This document shows positions 36,927 to 45,669 of a stretch of 64,000 nucleotides of DNA, piece by piece. This stretch comes from Brevundimonas huaxiensis (GTDB taxonomy: Bacteria > Pseudomonadota > Alphaproteobacteria > Caulobacterales > Caulobacteraceae), in assembly GCF_014218725.1 (NCBI RefSeq), contig NZ_JABBJE010000004.1:186001-250000 (forward strand). The letters are read 5' to 3'. Below the pieces are notes generated by a model. The model had not been told where the DNA came from. It searched no databases and saw only the letters and a list, made by a program, of their open reading frames with translations. Numbering within the stretch: the first letter of the stretch is position 1; each line of letters starts with the position of its first letter. Position numbers and translations under genes: made by a program.

Positions 36927-37448
36927 TTAGAGGCCGGTGTGGACCAGGCGGCTGGTGCTGAAGCCCAGGGCGCGGACGCGGCTCAGAATGCGGTCACGCT
37001 CAGCCTGCGTCGCATTCTGATTGCGGTGCCAGATCCACCAGTTCGATTTGTCCGGCAGACCCATGATGGCCCAGCTGTAGTCCTGGGCATGGTCATAGAC
37101 CCAGTAGTTCTGGCCCGCCAGACCGCCGAAGCTGAGCAGGCCGGTCAGGCTAAACCGGAACTTCGCATTGGTCGTGGTGTCGGTGACGCGGGCGTTGGCG
37201 CGCAGCGTCTCGATCTTACCGTCGGCGCGCCGGACGCAGGTGACGGTGATGGCGTAGCGGTCGGCCGCGCCCTGCGGCGTAAAGTCGATCTGCGCCCGGC
37301 TGCAGTCCTTCTGGACGTTATTGTGATTGCGCTCGATCTCGAACCACCGGCCGTCGAAGCGGTTCAGATCAACGTTCGACGCCTGGGCGAAGGCCATTGA
37401 CGGCAAGGCGGCAAGGGCGGCGGCGGCGATCAGGCTGGCGCGAAACAT
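36927..37448 (-). CDS. Lipocalin family protein (Blc-like)
   Basis: A 173-residue exported protein with a Sec signal peptide (LIAAAALAALPSMAFA/QA). The lipocalin motif appears early in the mature part (VDLNRFDGRWFEIER; G-x-W). QNYWVYDHAQDYSWAIMG and NWWIWHRNQNA are typical of bacterial lipocalins. It probably binds small hydrophobic ligands in the periplasm; there is no lipobox, unlike E. coli Blc. The start is ATG 37448. Confidence 0.88.
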   Translation of the reverse strand: MFRASLIAAAALAALPSMAFAQASNVDLNRFDGRWFEIERNHNNVQKDCSRAQIDFTPQGAADRYAITVTCVRRADGKIETLRANARVTDTTTNAKFRFSLTGLLSFGGLAGQNYWVYDHAQDYSWAIMGLPDKSNWWIWHRNQNATQAERDRILSRVRALGFSTSRLVHTGL

Positions 37449-37504
37449 GGGCGCATCCTCGTTGGTTTGGAAGCGATACGACGCGCCGACGCGTTCGGTT
37501 GTGA

Positions 37505-38089
37505 TCAGCCCTTCAGGCGCGCCCGATTGATCGCCCATTCGTCGCGCGTTTGGCCCCACAGATCGATGGCGATGTCCTCGAGGGGTTCGGGCAGGAGGCC
37601 CGGCCCGCGATTGCGCGATCCCAGCCGTGTCGCGACCGCCGCCGAGGGCAGGTTCTCGGGCGCGATGCAGTGGATCACGTCGTCCCACCCCAGCACGTCG
37701 AAGGCGTAGTCCATCGTGGCTGCGGCCGCTTCGACCGCATAACCCTTGCCGGTGGCGTCGCGATGCAGGCTCCAGCCCACCTCGCGGCCGGGCCAGCCAT
37801 AGGGGTGAAGCGGCCCGATGCGGCCGATCCACCGGCCGGTCTCCTTTTCCAGGATGGAGAACATCCCTTCGCCCGTCAGGGCCCACATGCCCGCGACGGT
37901 GCAGATCAGGCGCCAGACCTGGGGCGCGGGCTGGACCCCGCCGATGAAGCGGGCGGTCTCGGGATCGGCCATGAACTCAGCCCAGCGCGGAAAGTCCTCA
38001 ACCGCCGGCGGACGCAGGATCAGTCGTTCCGTCTCCAGCGTCGGCCCCAAGGTCACATGGGGCGGCACGGCGTATGCGGCAGCGTTCAC
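37505..38089 (-). CDS. GNAT family N-acetyltransferase (RimJ/RimL type)
   Basis: A 194-residue GNAT protein. LETERLILRPPAVEDFPRWAEFMADPE is the RimJ/L-type N-terminus, the acetyl-CoA loop region is HRDATGKGYAVEAAAA, and DVIHCIAPENLPSAAVATRLG is the motif B region. The GTG start at 38089 overlaps the thpR stop (GTGA), so translation is coupled. The acceptor (protein N-terminus or small molecule) is unknown. Confidence 0.88.
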   Translation of the reverse strand: MNAAAYAVPPHVTLGPTLETERLILRPPAVEDFPRWAEFMADPETARFIGGVQPAPQVWRLICTVAGMWALTGEGMFSILEKETGRWIGRIGPLHPYGWPGREVGWSLHRDATGKGYAVEAAAATMDYAFDVLGWDDVIHCIAPENLPSAAVATRLGSRNRGPGLLPEPLEDIAIDLWGQTRDEWAINRARLKG

Positions 38090-38625
38090 AGCAGATACTC
38101 CCGCTCCAGTTCGTAATGGCTGCCGCTGTCGGTCAGGACGCTGGAATACAGGCCGAAGCGGTCGATGCGGATCGGCGGCGAATGCAACAGATTGTGCCCT
38201 GACACCCAGGCGCCGAGACGGTCGGGATTGGTCTGGGTTTTCAGATACGCCAGGGTCACATGCGGTTTGTAGGCGCGCGCCTCCATGCCGATCCCGGCCC
38301 GTTCCCCCGCGGCCTTGCAGCGCCCGGCGAGAACCGACAGGCGCTCGTTGGGCGTTTCGACCCCAGCCCACAGCGTATGGCTGCGATGGTCGTCGCCGAA
38401 ACAGCCGACGCCCTTCAGCGCGATCTCGAACGGACCGCCCGTCACGCGCGTCAGTTCCGACGCCAAATCGTCGGCGCGGCGTTCGTCGGTCTCGCCATAG
38501 AAGGCGAGCGTGACGTGCAGGGCGTCCAGCGGCCGCCACCGTGCGCCGGGCAGGCCCGATTGCCGTCGTTTCAGCGTCTCTGCGACGTCGGGCGGCAGGG
38601 TCAGGGCGGTGAACAGACGAAGCAT
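38086..38625 (-). CDS. thpR: RNA 2',3'-cyclic phosphodiesterase
   Basis: A 179-residue 2H-phosphoesterase (LigT/ThpR). The two HxTx motifs are HVTLAFYG (about 38-45) and HVTLAYLK (about 126-133). It hydrolyses 2',3'-cyclic phosphate ends of RNA. The start is ATG 38625. It is coupled to the GNAT gene downstream and divergent from the Bax-inhibitor gene. Confidence 0.92.
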   Translation of the reverse strand: MLRLFTALTLPPDVAETLKRRQSGLPGARWRPLDALHVTLAFYGETDERRADDLASELTRVTGGPFEIALKGVGCFGDDHRSHTLWAGVETPNERLSVLAGRCKAAGERAGIGMEARAYKPHVTLAYLKTQTNPDRLGAWVSGHNLLHSPPIRIDRFGLYSSVLTDSGSHYELEREYLL

Positions 38626-38755
38626 GCGACCGAAAGTAGCGGCCGGAACACAAGCCTCCAAGTCCGGTTTTCCTTGCAGCGCGGGCCCCGGCTCACGATA
38701 TTCAAAGCCTGTGACCGGAGAAGCCTCTCCGGCCAATCGGAGAAAGTTTGTCGCC

Positions 38756-39505
38756 ATGAGCGATTTCAACAACGGCTACGCCCGTCCTCTGCCGCAGACG
38801 GCCGACATGTCGGTCGACGCCGGCCTGCGCAGCTTCATGCTGGGCGTCTACAACAAGCTGGCCCTGGGCCTCGTGGTCGCCGGCGCCCTGGCCTATGTCA
38901 CCGGCAATGTGCCGGCGGTGCAGCAGCTGCTGTTCGGCGTGACGCCAGACGGCCGCGTTGGTCTGACGGTGCTGGGCATGATCGTCCAGTTCTCGCCGCT
39001 GGTGATGCTGTTCGGCTCGATGTTCTTCATGAAAAACCCGACGGCCAAGGGCGTGAACATGCTCTACTGGGCCGTGGTCGCCACGATCGGCGCGGGCCTG
39101 GGCATCCTGTTCCTGCGCTACACGGGCGGTTCGCTGGCCACCACCTTCCTGGTGACGGCGGCGGCCTTCGGCGGTCTTAGCTTGGTGGGCTACACGACCA
39201 AGAAGGACCTGACCGGCATGGGCACCTTTCTGATCATGGGCGTGATCGGCCTGATCATCGCCTCGATCGTAAACATGTTCCTGCAGTCCGGGACCTTCTA
39301 CCTGATCATCTCGGGCCTGGGCGTGCTGATCTTCTCGGGTTTGATCGCCTACGACACCCAGCGTCTGAAGATGACCTACTACGCCTTGGGCGGCGACCAG
39401 AATGCGATGGGCGTGGCGACCGGCTTCGGCGCTCTGAGCCTGTTCATCAACTTCGTGAACCTGTTCCAATTCCTGCTGGCCTTCATGGGTGGCAACCGGA
39501 ACTGA
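38756..39505 (+). CDS. Bax inhibitor-1/YccA family membrane protein
   Basis: A 249-residue protein with seven predicted membrane helices. The C-terminal signature TGFGALSLFINFVNLFQFLLAFMG and the IAYDTQRLK segment are those of the BI-1/TMBIM family, which in bacteria modulates FtsH or leaks protons/calcium. ATG at 38756 (MSDFNNGYARP). A strong terminator follows at 39529. Confidence 0.95.
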   Translation: MSDFNNGYARPLPQTADMSVDAGLRSFMLGVYNKLALGLVVAGALAYVTGNVPAVQQLLFGVTPDGRVGLTVLGMIVQFSPLVMLFGSMFFMKNPTAKGVNMLYWAVVATIGAGLGILFLRYTGGSLATTFLVTAAAFGGLSLVGYTTKKDLTGMGTFLIMGVIGLIIASIVNMFLQSGTFYLIISGLGVLIFSGLIAYDTQRLKMTYYALGGDQNAMGVATGFGALSLFINFVNLFQFLLAFMGGNRN

Positions 39506-39528
39506 CATCGGTCGAAAGACGGATACGG

Positions 39529-39558
39529 AAAGGGCCCCTCGCGGGGCCCTTTCTTTTT
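39529..39558 (+). terminator. Rho-independent terminator after the BI-1 gene
   Basis: AAAGGGCCCC (39529-39538) and GGGGCCCTTT (39543-39552) form a perfect 10-bp stem with a TCGC loop, followed by CTTTTT. Confidence 0.95.
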
Positions 39559-39602
39559 GCGCGCCGCTTGGTGATCCTGTGGGTGGGTTTGGGAGATGAT
39601 CC

Positions 39603-40232
39603 GTGAAGGGATTTACGAAAGTCGTCGTCGCTCTGGCGGCTGCAATGCCTCTGACGAGTTGCCTGACTTTAGCGGCCTATCAAAGAGCGGCCGAAGAGCG
39701 GGCGTCCGATCGTTTCGGTGAGCCCGGAGCGGCGGAGAAGACCTGGTTTGAAGCCGAGGGATTTCCTGTTTCCGGCACGCTCTCGCTGACCACGCACCTG
39801 ACTCGTCCCGTTACTGGCGGTATGGGCTACGGTGCGAAGGAAACGCTGACCTGCGAGGGACGAGCCATCCGGTTGATTCCCGATACGCCTCGCAATCGCT
39901 GGCTATTGTCGGAACGTCTTGGATGGCCTCTCAAGGCGGAAGGGGTTTGGCGCATAGGCTTTATGGCGCATTGGAATTGGCCGGAGTCGACGACCTTCAT
40001 TCGAGAAGGAACGTGCGGCGCAGGCGGCGCCTTCCGCTTCGATCAGGCGCCCGATGGTCGCTACTTCGTCATGGCGAAGATTTCCCAGCCAGCCTACGAA
40101 ACGGCTGACGTGAACATGGACTATGACGTTGTTCTCAAGCCGATCATCGTCGCCGGCGGACCTGCCCGTCCTCAGGTCGACGTCGTCTTGGACGGTGGTT
40201 CCTGGCTATCGCCCGTCTTGCGGGAGCAGTGA
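39603..40232 (+). CDS. Putative lipoprotein of unknown function
   Basis: A 209-residue exported protein. The N-terminus (MKGFTKVVVALAAAMPLTSC) ends in a plausible lipobox (LTSC, Cys 20). The mature part is beta-rich with two further Cys residues (ETLTCEG, EGTCGAG), perhaps a disulfide. It starts at GTG 39603. GC content is a little lower than its neighbours. I recognise no family; it stands alone between a terminator and the convergent DUF2794 gene. Confidence 0.65.
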   Translation: MKGFTKVVVALAAAMPLTSCLTLAAYQRAAEERASDRFGEPGAAEKTWFEAEGFPVSGTLSLTTHLTRPVTGGMGYGAKETLTCEGRAIRLIPDTPRNRWLLSERLGWPLKAEGVWRIGFMAHWNWPESTTFIREGTCGAGGAFRFDQAPDGRYFVMAKISQPAYETADVNMDYDVVLKPIIVAGGPARPQVDVVLDGGSWLSPVLREQ

Positions 40233-40237
40233 GACGA

Positions 40238-40573
40238 TCACTCGACCACCTGGAACTTGCGGCCATCGAAGACGCGCAGCACCTGGGCCAGGTCGCGGCC
40301 GCGTTTCAGGATCTGGCCGCCCTCGCCGATGACGGCCCACTGGCCCTGGCGGGTCTGGAGGGCGGGGCGCTTTTCGATGCGGTAGAGCGGGGCGTCGCCG
40401 CTGCGGCGAAAGACGGCGAACTCGGCGAAGTCCTTGTGCCCGACCATGGCGTAGTCGCGCCATTCGCCCTGCGCGACCATGCGTCCATAGACCCTGAGAA
40501 TCGGGTCCAGTTCGCGACGGTCGAAGAAGACGGGGCCGGGCGCCGGCGTCGTGTCGTGAGGGGTCAGGCTCAT
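40238..40573 (-). CDS. DUF2794 domain-containing protein
   Basis: A 111-residue protein with the conserved DUF2794 core FDRRELDPILRVYGRMVAQGEWRDYA (about 22-47) and APLYRIEKRPAL (about 80-91). The family is nearly confined to alphaproteobacteria and has no known function. No signal peptide or membrane helix. Confidence 0.88.
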   Translation of the reverse strand: MSLTPHDTTPAPGPVFFDRRELDPILRVYGRMVAQGEWRDYAMVGHKDFAEFAVFRRSGDAPLYRIEKRPALQTRQGQWAVIGEGGQILKRGRDLAQVLRVFDGRKFQVVE

Positions 40574-40894
40574 AAGTTCAACTTAGGCCGCTGGAGGCGC
40601 AACGCCAGAGGCGGCCAGGAAATCGACGCAGACACGAAATGGCCCCGTTTCGGTCCTTCGCCCGCCCGTATGCGCAACGAAATATCGATCATCGGCTCGT
40701 CGGAGTTCGGAAGCGTCCCGGATCCTGAACAGCCCCCCCAGCCCCCCTGGATGTTTCCAGTTTATGGGCTCCGGCGGCCGATGCTTCCTCCAAGCGAGCG
40801 CCCGCCCTGCCTTTCCCCTCCCCCTCCCTGGCAAGGCGGGCGTTTCGCTGTCTGGAGCCCGCCAGACAGCGCCACGTCGGCGTCTGACCCCGCC
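40574..40894. other. Intergenic region with a hairpin
   Basis: This 321-bp stretch between the DUF2794 and DegP-type genes has no credible coding frame. It contains a 9-bp inverted repeat GCTGTCTGG (40847-40855) / CCAGACAGC (40862-40870), 25 nt beyond the protease stop, which could act as a 3' hairpin of that mRNA, though without a T run. Pyrimidine-rich tracts lie at 40726-40745 and 40800-40830. Any promoter for the DUF2794 gene must also lie here. Confidence 0.5.
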
Positions 40895-42232
40895 TTAGAG
40901 CGACAGGGTCAGGTTCAGGGTCTCTCCATTTCTGAGCACGGTCGCCTCAACCGATCCCGATGCGCTCTGCAGCGCGGTCGCGGCCGCGCGAGCGTCGGCG
41001 ACGGGCGCGCCGGCGATGGCGGTGATCACATCGCCGGCCGTCAGCTCGGCCTGGGCGGCGGGCGAGCCGGCCGAGACGGCCGTGACCTGGGCGCCGCCGT
41101 CCTGGTCTCGCAGGGTCGCCCCATAGGCCAGTACAGACTGGGCGCCGACGATCACGGGCTGATCAGCAGGAGTCTCGACCGCCAGCGACGTGGTCGCCTC
41201 GCGGCCGCCGCGCAGATAGGAGACGCTGAGGTCCGAGCCCGGCGCGGCGATGCCGATGGTGGCGTTGACCGAGCCGGCGTTGGCGACGGGGCGGCCCTGG
41301 ATTCGGGTGATGACGTCGTTGTGGCGCAGGCCGGCGCGCTCGGCCGGCGATCCCGGCGCGACATCGGCGACAACGGCCCCGCGCACGATGCCCAGATGCA
41401 GATCGCGCGCGCGTTCGGCGTTCAGCGAGCCGAAGATGGCGCCGGTCGCGCCGCGCTTGACCTCGCCGCTCTTCTTCAACTGGTCGGCGACGTAGAGCAT
41501 GATCCGCGTCGGCACGGCGAAGGCGATGCCGTCGTTGCCGCCGCCCAGGCCGCCCGACAGGATCGAGGTGTTGATGCCGATCAGCCGGCCCCGGCTGTCC
41601 AGCAGCGGTCCGCCGGAGTTGCCCGAGTTCACGGCCGCGTCGGTCTGGATATAGTCCTCGACCGCATCGCCTAGCCCTGAGCGGTTCAGGCCCGAGATGA
41701 CGCCCATGGTCAGGGTCTGGTCCAGGCCCAGCGGATAACCGACCGCGAAGGCCAGGTCGCCGGTGCGCAGGGTGTCGGAATCCACCGTCTGGACCTGTTT
41801 GAGGTTCAGCGGCCGACCGTCGGGCGTGATGCGCAGCACGGCGATGTCGGTCGCCTTGTCCGCCCCGACCAGCACGGCGTCGAACAGGCGGCCGTCCGTC
41901 AGATCGACGGTGAACTTTCGCCCGCCCTCGACGACGTGATTGTTGGTGATCACCAACCCCTCGGCCGCATCGACGATGACGCCGGAGCCGGAGGCGTAGG
42001 GTTTGGGGTCGGCCGCGTCCGAACTGGGACCACGCGACTGGCCCAGGGTCGTGACCTGAACGACCGCTGGAAGCGAGCCTTCCAGCCCCGACGAGAAGCT
42101 GAACACGCCGCGCCGGGCGTCGTAGGGCAGGCCTGCCGTGCCCGATTGCGCCAGCACCGGCGTCGCTGAGGCCAGCAGGGCCAGGGCGACGGCCATGGAA
42201 GAGGCGGGCGAAAGGCGGATCGGCATGGGCAT
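40895..42232 (-). CDS. DegP/HtrA-type periplasmic serine protease with PDZ domains
   Basis: A 445-residue exported protease with a signal peptide (MAVALALLASATPVLAQ). The trypsin-like triad is visible: His in ITNNHVVEGG, Asp in ATDIAVLRI, Ser in NSGNSGGPLLDS. Two PDZ-type domains follow (SPAERAGLRHNDVITRIQG at about 290-310; SPAAQAELTAGDVITAIAG at about 395-415). It should degrade or refold damaged envelope proteins. It is monocistronic; the promoter would lie in 42233-42397. Confidence 0.93.
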   Translation of the reverse strand: MPMPIRLSPASSMAVALALLASATPVLAQSGTAGLPYDARRGVFSFSSGLEGSLPAVVQVTTLGQSRGPSSDAADPKPYASGSGVIVDAAEGLVITNNHVVEGGRKFTVDLTDGRLFDAVLVGADKATDIAVLRITPDGRPLNLKQVQTVDSDTLRTGDLAFAVGYPLGLDQTLTMGVISGLNRSGLGDAVEDYIQTDAAVNSGNSGGPLLDSRGRLIGINTSILSGGLGGGNDGIAFAVPTRIMLYVADQLKKSGEVKRGATGAIFGSLNAERARDLHLGIVRGAVVADVAPGSPAERAGLRHNDVITRIQGRPVANAGSVNATIGIAAPGSDLSVSYLRGGREATTSLAVETPADQPVIVGAQSVLAYGATLRDQDGGAQVTAVSAGSPAAQAELTAGDVITAIAGAPVADARAAATALQSASGSVEATVLRNGETLNLTLSL

Positions 42233-42397
42233 TTCCTTGATCGAACGCCGACCCTAGACCGAGTTTTCGTTTCTGACGATGGGTCTGAAGCGAGCGGGGC
42301 GCGTGTCGGTCACGTCCAATGAACAGATCGCGATGGGGGTTGCGTCGTCGGCCGTCCGGCGTGACCATGAGGCGACGAAGCAGGGAAGGCCGCCGCC

Positions 42398-42697
42398 ATG
42401 AGTCAGACGACGATCGACCGCCGCCGTTCGGGTTCGACCCCGTTCGACCGCCTGTTCCGCGACCACCCGCGCGAGGTCGACGAGACCTATCTGCAGCATA
42501 TGGCCGCCTCGGCCGGCTTCGGCTTCAAGCTGCTGGGTCTAGCGGGCGCCGCCTTCGCCCACGCGATCGTGCCGGGCGTGCACAAGGCCACCGTCTCGAC
42601 CGCGATCCGCAGCATGGCCAAGGACATGGGCGGCCGGGCCGAGGAGGCGCGCGAGACCCGGATGCGCGACGCCGGCGTCTGGGACGTGGGCCTCTAG
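42398..42697 (+). CDS. DUF6356-like small protein
   Basis: A 99-residue protein. FRDHPREVDETYLQHMAASAGFGFKLLGLAG, followed by the Ala-rich helix FAHAIVPGVH, fits the DUF6356 family (HP..VgEtYleHm). One hydrophobic segment at about 46-62 may be a membrane helix. It is 81 bp upstream of rlmN on the same strand. Function unknown. Confidence 0.75.
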   Translation: MSQTTIDRRRSGSTPFDRLFRDHPREVDETYLQHMAASAGFGFKLLGLAGAAFAHAIVPGVHKATVSTAIRSMAKDMGGRAEEARETRMRDAGVWDVGL

Positions 42698-42778
42698 GGC
42701 GGTCGAATCCGCCCCGGCCATGCAATCGCCGGGATCCGTGCTATATAGGCCGGCTCAACCTCACGCAGGATCGCCGCC

Positions 42779-43939
42779 TTGAGCATCACGCTCGATCTTT
42801 CGCGCGTCTCTAACGCGCCCGCCGTCAAGGCGCCCGTCAACCTCAGCGGTCTGACGCGCGCCGGCCTGCGCCAGGCCCTGATCGACGCGAACGTCTGTCC
42901 GCCCGAGAAGGCCAAGATGCGCGCCAGCCAGGTGTGGAGCTGGATCCACCACTATGGCGTGACCGAGTTTTCGGCCATGAGCAATGTCGCCAAGGACATG
43001 CAGGCCAAGCTGGCCGAGCATTTCACCCTGGGCCGCCCCGAGGTCGTCGAGCGCCAGGTGTCCAAGGACGGCACGCGCAAATGGCTGATCCGCACCGCGC
43101 CGGGCATCGAGATCGAGACCGTCTATATCCCCGACGTTGGCCGCGCCGGCGCCCTGTGCGTGTCCAGCCAGGTCGGTTGCACCCTGAACTGCACCTTCTG
43201 CCACACCGGCACGCAGAAGCTGGTGCGCAACCTGACCGCCGCCGAGATCGTGGCCCAGGTTCAGGTCGCGCGCGACGACCTGGAGGAATGGCCGTCGCCC
43301 AAGGAAGACCGGCGCCTGTCCAACATCGTCTTCATGGGCATGGGCGAGCCGCTCTACAATCTGGACCACGTCGCCGACGCCATCGACATCATCTCGGACA
43401 ATGAGGGCATCGCCCTGTCGCGCCGTCGGATCACGGTCTCGACCTCGGGCGTGGTGCCCCAGCTTCAGGCCTTGGGCGACCGGACGGCGGCCATGCTGGC
43501 CATCAGCCTGCACGCCACCAACGATGCGCTTCGCGACGTGCTGGTGCCGCTGAACAAGAAGTATCCGCTGGACCAGTTGATGGCCGCGATCCGCGCCTAT
43601 CCGGGCCTGTCGAACGCGCGGCGGGTGACGTTCGAATACGTCATGCTGAAGGGCGTCAACGACAGCCCCGAAGAGGCGCGGGCGCTGCTGAAGCTGATCG
43701 AGGGCATACCGGCCAAGATCAATCTGATCCCGTTCAATCCCTGGCCCGGCGTCGAATACGAATGCTCGGACTGGAAGACGATCGAACGCTTCGCCGCCAT
43801 CCTGAACAAGGCCGGCTACGCCTCGCCCATCCGCACCCCCCGCGGCCGCGACATCCTGGCCGCGTGCGGTCAACTGAAGTCCGAAAGCGAGAAGATCAGA
43901 GCGTCTGCTCTGCGTAAGGCGGAACAGGCGGCGGCCTGA
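42779..43939 (+). CDS. rlmN: 23S rRNA (adenine2503-C2)-methyltransferase
   Basis: Radical SAM enzyme that methylates A2503 of 23S rRNA and A37 of some tRNAs. The 386-residue protein has the C-x3-C-x2-C cluster motif in [16 protein letters not shown] (about 132-147), the SAM-binding GMGEPLYN, and the catalytic Cys region near the C-terminus (ILAACGQL). TTG start at 42779. Confidence 0.97.
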   Translation: MSITLDLSRVSNAPAVKAPVNLSGLTRAGLRQALIDANVCPPEKAKMRASQVWSWIHHYGVTEFSAMSNVAKDMQAKLAEHFTLGRPEVVERQVSKDGTRKWLIRTAPGIEIETVYIPDVGRAGALCVSSQVGCTLNCTFCHTGTQKLVRNLTAAEIVAQVQVARDDLEEWPSPKEDRRLSNIVFMGMGEPLYNLDHVADAIDIISDNEGIALSRRRITVSTSGVVPQLQALGDRTAAMLAISLHATNDALRDVLVPLNKKYPLDQLMAAIRAYPGLSNARRVTFEYVMLKGVNDSPEEARALLKLIEGIPAKINLIPFNPWPGVEYECSDWKTIERFAAILNKAGYASPIRTPRGRDILAACGQLKSESEKIRASALRKAEQAAA

Positions 43940-44050
43940 TTCTCGTGTCCTCTCTTGATGAGAGGACACAACCTTCGGACACATAATGTCACGCAGTGTG
44001 TCCCCGGCGCGCTTGCGGATTGGGGCGACAATCGGGCAAGGCGTCTGGGC

Positions 44051-44491
44051 ATGGACCCCTCCTTGTCGAACGTCCTTTCCAGCGCCGAGGTGCAGGCTTT
44101 CGCCTCGGGCTTCCCGGTCATGGTGATGCACCTGATCGTGACCCTGCTGCTGCTCGCGGCGGGGGCGACGGTCTATGCTCTGCTGACGCCGTGGAAGGAG
44201 GTCGCCCTGATCCGTCAGGGCAATGTCGCCGCCGCCATCGCCTTCGCCGGCATTCTGGTGGGGTTGGCGGTGCCGCTGGCGGTGTCGCTGGCGGTGTCGA
44301 CCTCGGTGCGAGACATCGCCATCTGGGGCGTGGCGACCGTGGTGCTGCAGCTTCTGGCCTTCCGGGTCGTGGACCTGCTGCTGACGGGCCTGCCCGAGCG
44401 GATCCGCCACGGCGAGATTTCGGCGGCGGTGGTGCTGCTGGGCGCCAAGCTGGCGACGGCCGTCATCCTGTCCGCCGCGCTGACCGGCTGA
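44051..44491 (+). CDS. DUF350 domain membrane protein
   Basis: A 146-residue integral membrane protein with four predicted helices (HLIVTLLLLAAGATVYALL, GNVAAAIAFAGILVGLAVPL, AIWGVATVVLQLLAFRVVDLL, SAAVVLLGAKLATAVILSAA). The repeated G-N-x-A-A-A and E-x-S-A-A-V elements are those of DUF350 (YjfL). Function unknown; family members often neighbour polyamine-related or potassium channel-like genes. It is directly followed by the protease gene. Confidence 0.88.
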   Translation: MDPSLSNVLSSAEVQAFASGFPVMVMHLIVTLLLLAAGATVYALLTPWKEVALIRQGNVAAAIAFAGILVGLAVPLAVSLAVSTSVRDIAIWGVATVVLQLLAFRVVDLLLTGLPERIRHGEISAAVVLLGAKLATAVILSAALTG

Positions 44492-44503
44492 TTGGCCGGA
44501 GCG

Positions 44504-45337
44504 ATGCAGTTTCCCCGCCTGCCGGACTGGGCCATCTACTCAGCGGTGGCGGCCGTGTTTCTGGCGGTGTCCCTGGGGCGACGCGAGAACGCCGATGCGC
44601 CGCCGGTCGCGCAGGCCGACGCCGATGTGGCCGAGGGCGCGCTGTTGGGCCCCATCACCCCCTTTGACGCCGCCGTAACCGTCGATGCGGGCGAGGCGCC
44701 GTTCAAGCCGTCGTCGGGCACGGCCTTCTCCATCGCAGGACGGGGGCGCTGGGTGACGGCGCGCCATGTCGTCGAAGGGTGCCGCAAGCCGGCGCTGGTG
44801 GTCGGCGAGGGGCGGGCGGTCGCAGCCGACGTCCGTCTGGCACCGCGCGCCGACGTCGCCTTGCTGATCACCGACGGCGGTCCCGCAGCGCTGCCGGTGG
44901 CGGTCGAGGCGCCGCTGCGCAAGGGTCAGCGCGCCTTCCATCCGGGCTTTCCTCAGGGGCGTCCGGGCGAGGTGACGTCACGCCTGTTGGGGCGCGAAAC
45001 GCTGAAGGTCTTCGGGCGCGGCGCGCGCGACGAGCCGGTGCTGTCCTGGGCCGAGGTCGGGCGCACCAACGGGCTTGAGGGCACATTGTCGGGCCTGTCC
45101 GGCGCGCCGGCCCTTGATGCGCAGGGCCGCGTCGTGGGCGTCACCATCGCCGAGGCGCCGAGACGGGGCCGGATCTATACGACGGCGCCGGAGACGTTCG
45201 GGCCGGCCATTCGCGGCGAACAGACGCCGGCCGACGACGCGCGCGGCCAGACCATCACGACCGAGGATTACGGCCAGGTAGCCAACCGGCTGAGACGCGA
45301 CCTGCGCGTGGCCCAAGTGGTGTGTCTGTCGGTCTAG
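44504..45337 (+). CDS. Membrane-anchored trypsin-like serine protease
   Basis: A 277-residue protein with an N-terminal membrane helix (WAIYSAVAAVFLAVSLG). The triad is recognisable: His in WVTARHVVEGC, Asp in RADVALLI and Ser in GLSGAPALD. No PDZ domain. Cys in VVEGC and near the C-terminus (VVCLSV) may pair. The ATG at 44504 is preferred over a TTG at 44492. It is 12 nt after the DUF350 gene, a likely two-gene operon, perhaps envelope stress-related. Confidence 0.82.
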   Translation: MQFPRLPDWAIYSAVAAVFLAVSLGRRENADAPPVAQADADVAEGALLGPITPFDAAVTVDAGEAPFKPSSGTAFSIAGRGRWVTARHVVEGCRKPALVVGEGRAVAADVRLAPRADVALLITDGGPAALPVAVEAPLRKGQRAFHPGFPQGRPGEVTSRLLGRETLKVFGRGARDEPVLSWAEVGRTNGLEGTLSGLSGAPALDAQGRVVGVTIAEAPRRGRIYTTAPETFGPAIRGEQTPADDARGQTITTEDYGQVANRLRRDLRVAQVVCLSV

Positions 45338-45669
45338 CGGACGGAAATTGCACCCGACGAAAAGGGTGCAACGGCGTGCAATTCGGCGCCAGGAGACGGA
45401 AATCGAAGGGATAAATCTCCGCTCGAATTGCACGCGTGCAATTCTCGAGGCCGGTCGGGCCCGACCTTGAGAATCAAGGACTCGGCGTGGGGATCGCGAT
45501 GTCAAAGATCGGGGATGGATCATATCCCCGTTCGACGCCCGTATGGATGATTGTCGACGATGGCCCGAAAGTCCCTGAAAAGAGACGACTTCGGTCCTGA
45601 AAATAGGACGGCTGGCGGCCGACCCCCTCCTTCGCCGCCAGGGGAAGGAGGGGGCTTGCCGATCCGGCC
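45338..45669. promoter_or_regulatory. Intergenic region with repeated ATTGCAC half-sites and a 20-bp palindrome
   Basis: The 332-bp space between two convergent genes has no credible gene. TTGCACCC/GGGTGCAA pair at 45348-45355/45364-45371. Further copies of AATTGCAC or its complement lie at 45376-45383, and a perfect 20-bp palindrome, GAATTGCACGCGTGCAATTC, at 45425-45444. At 45623-45632/45645-45654 a 10-bp stem CCCCCTCCTT/AAGGAGGGGG is 16 nt past the M16 protease stop and may end its transcript. The ATTGCAC cluster looks like multiple sites for one regulator, but no gene starts here. Confidence 0.55.
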
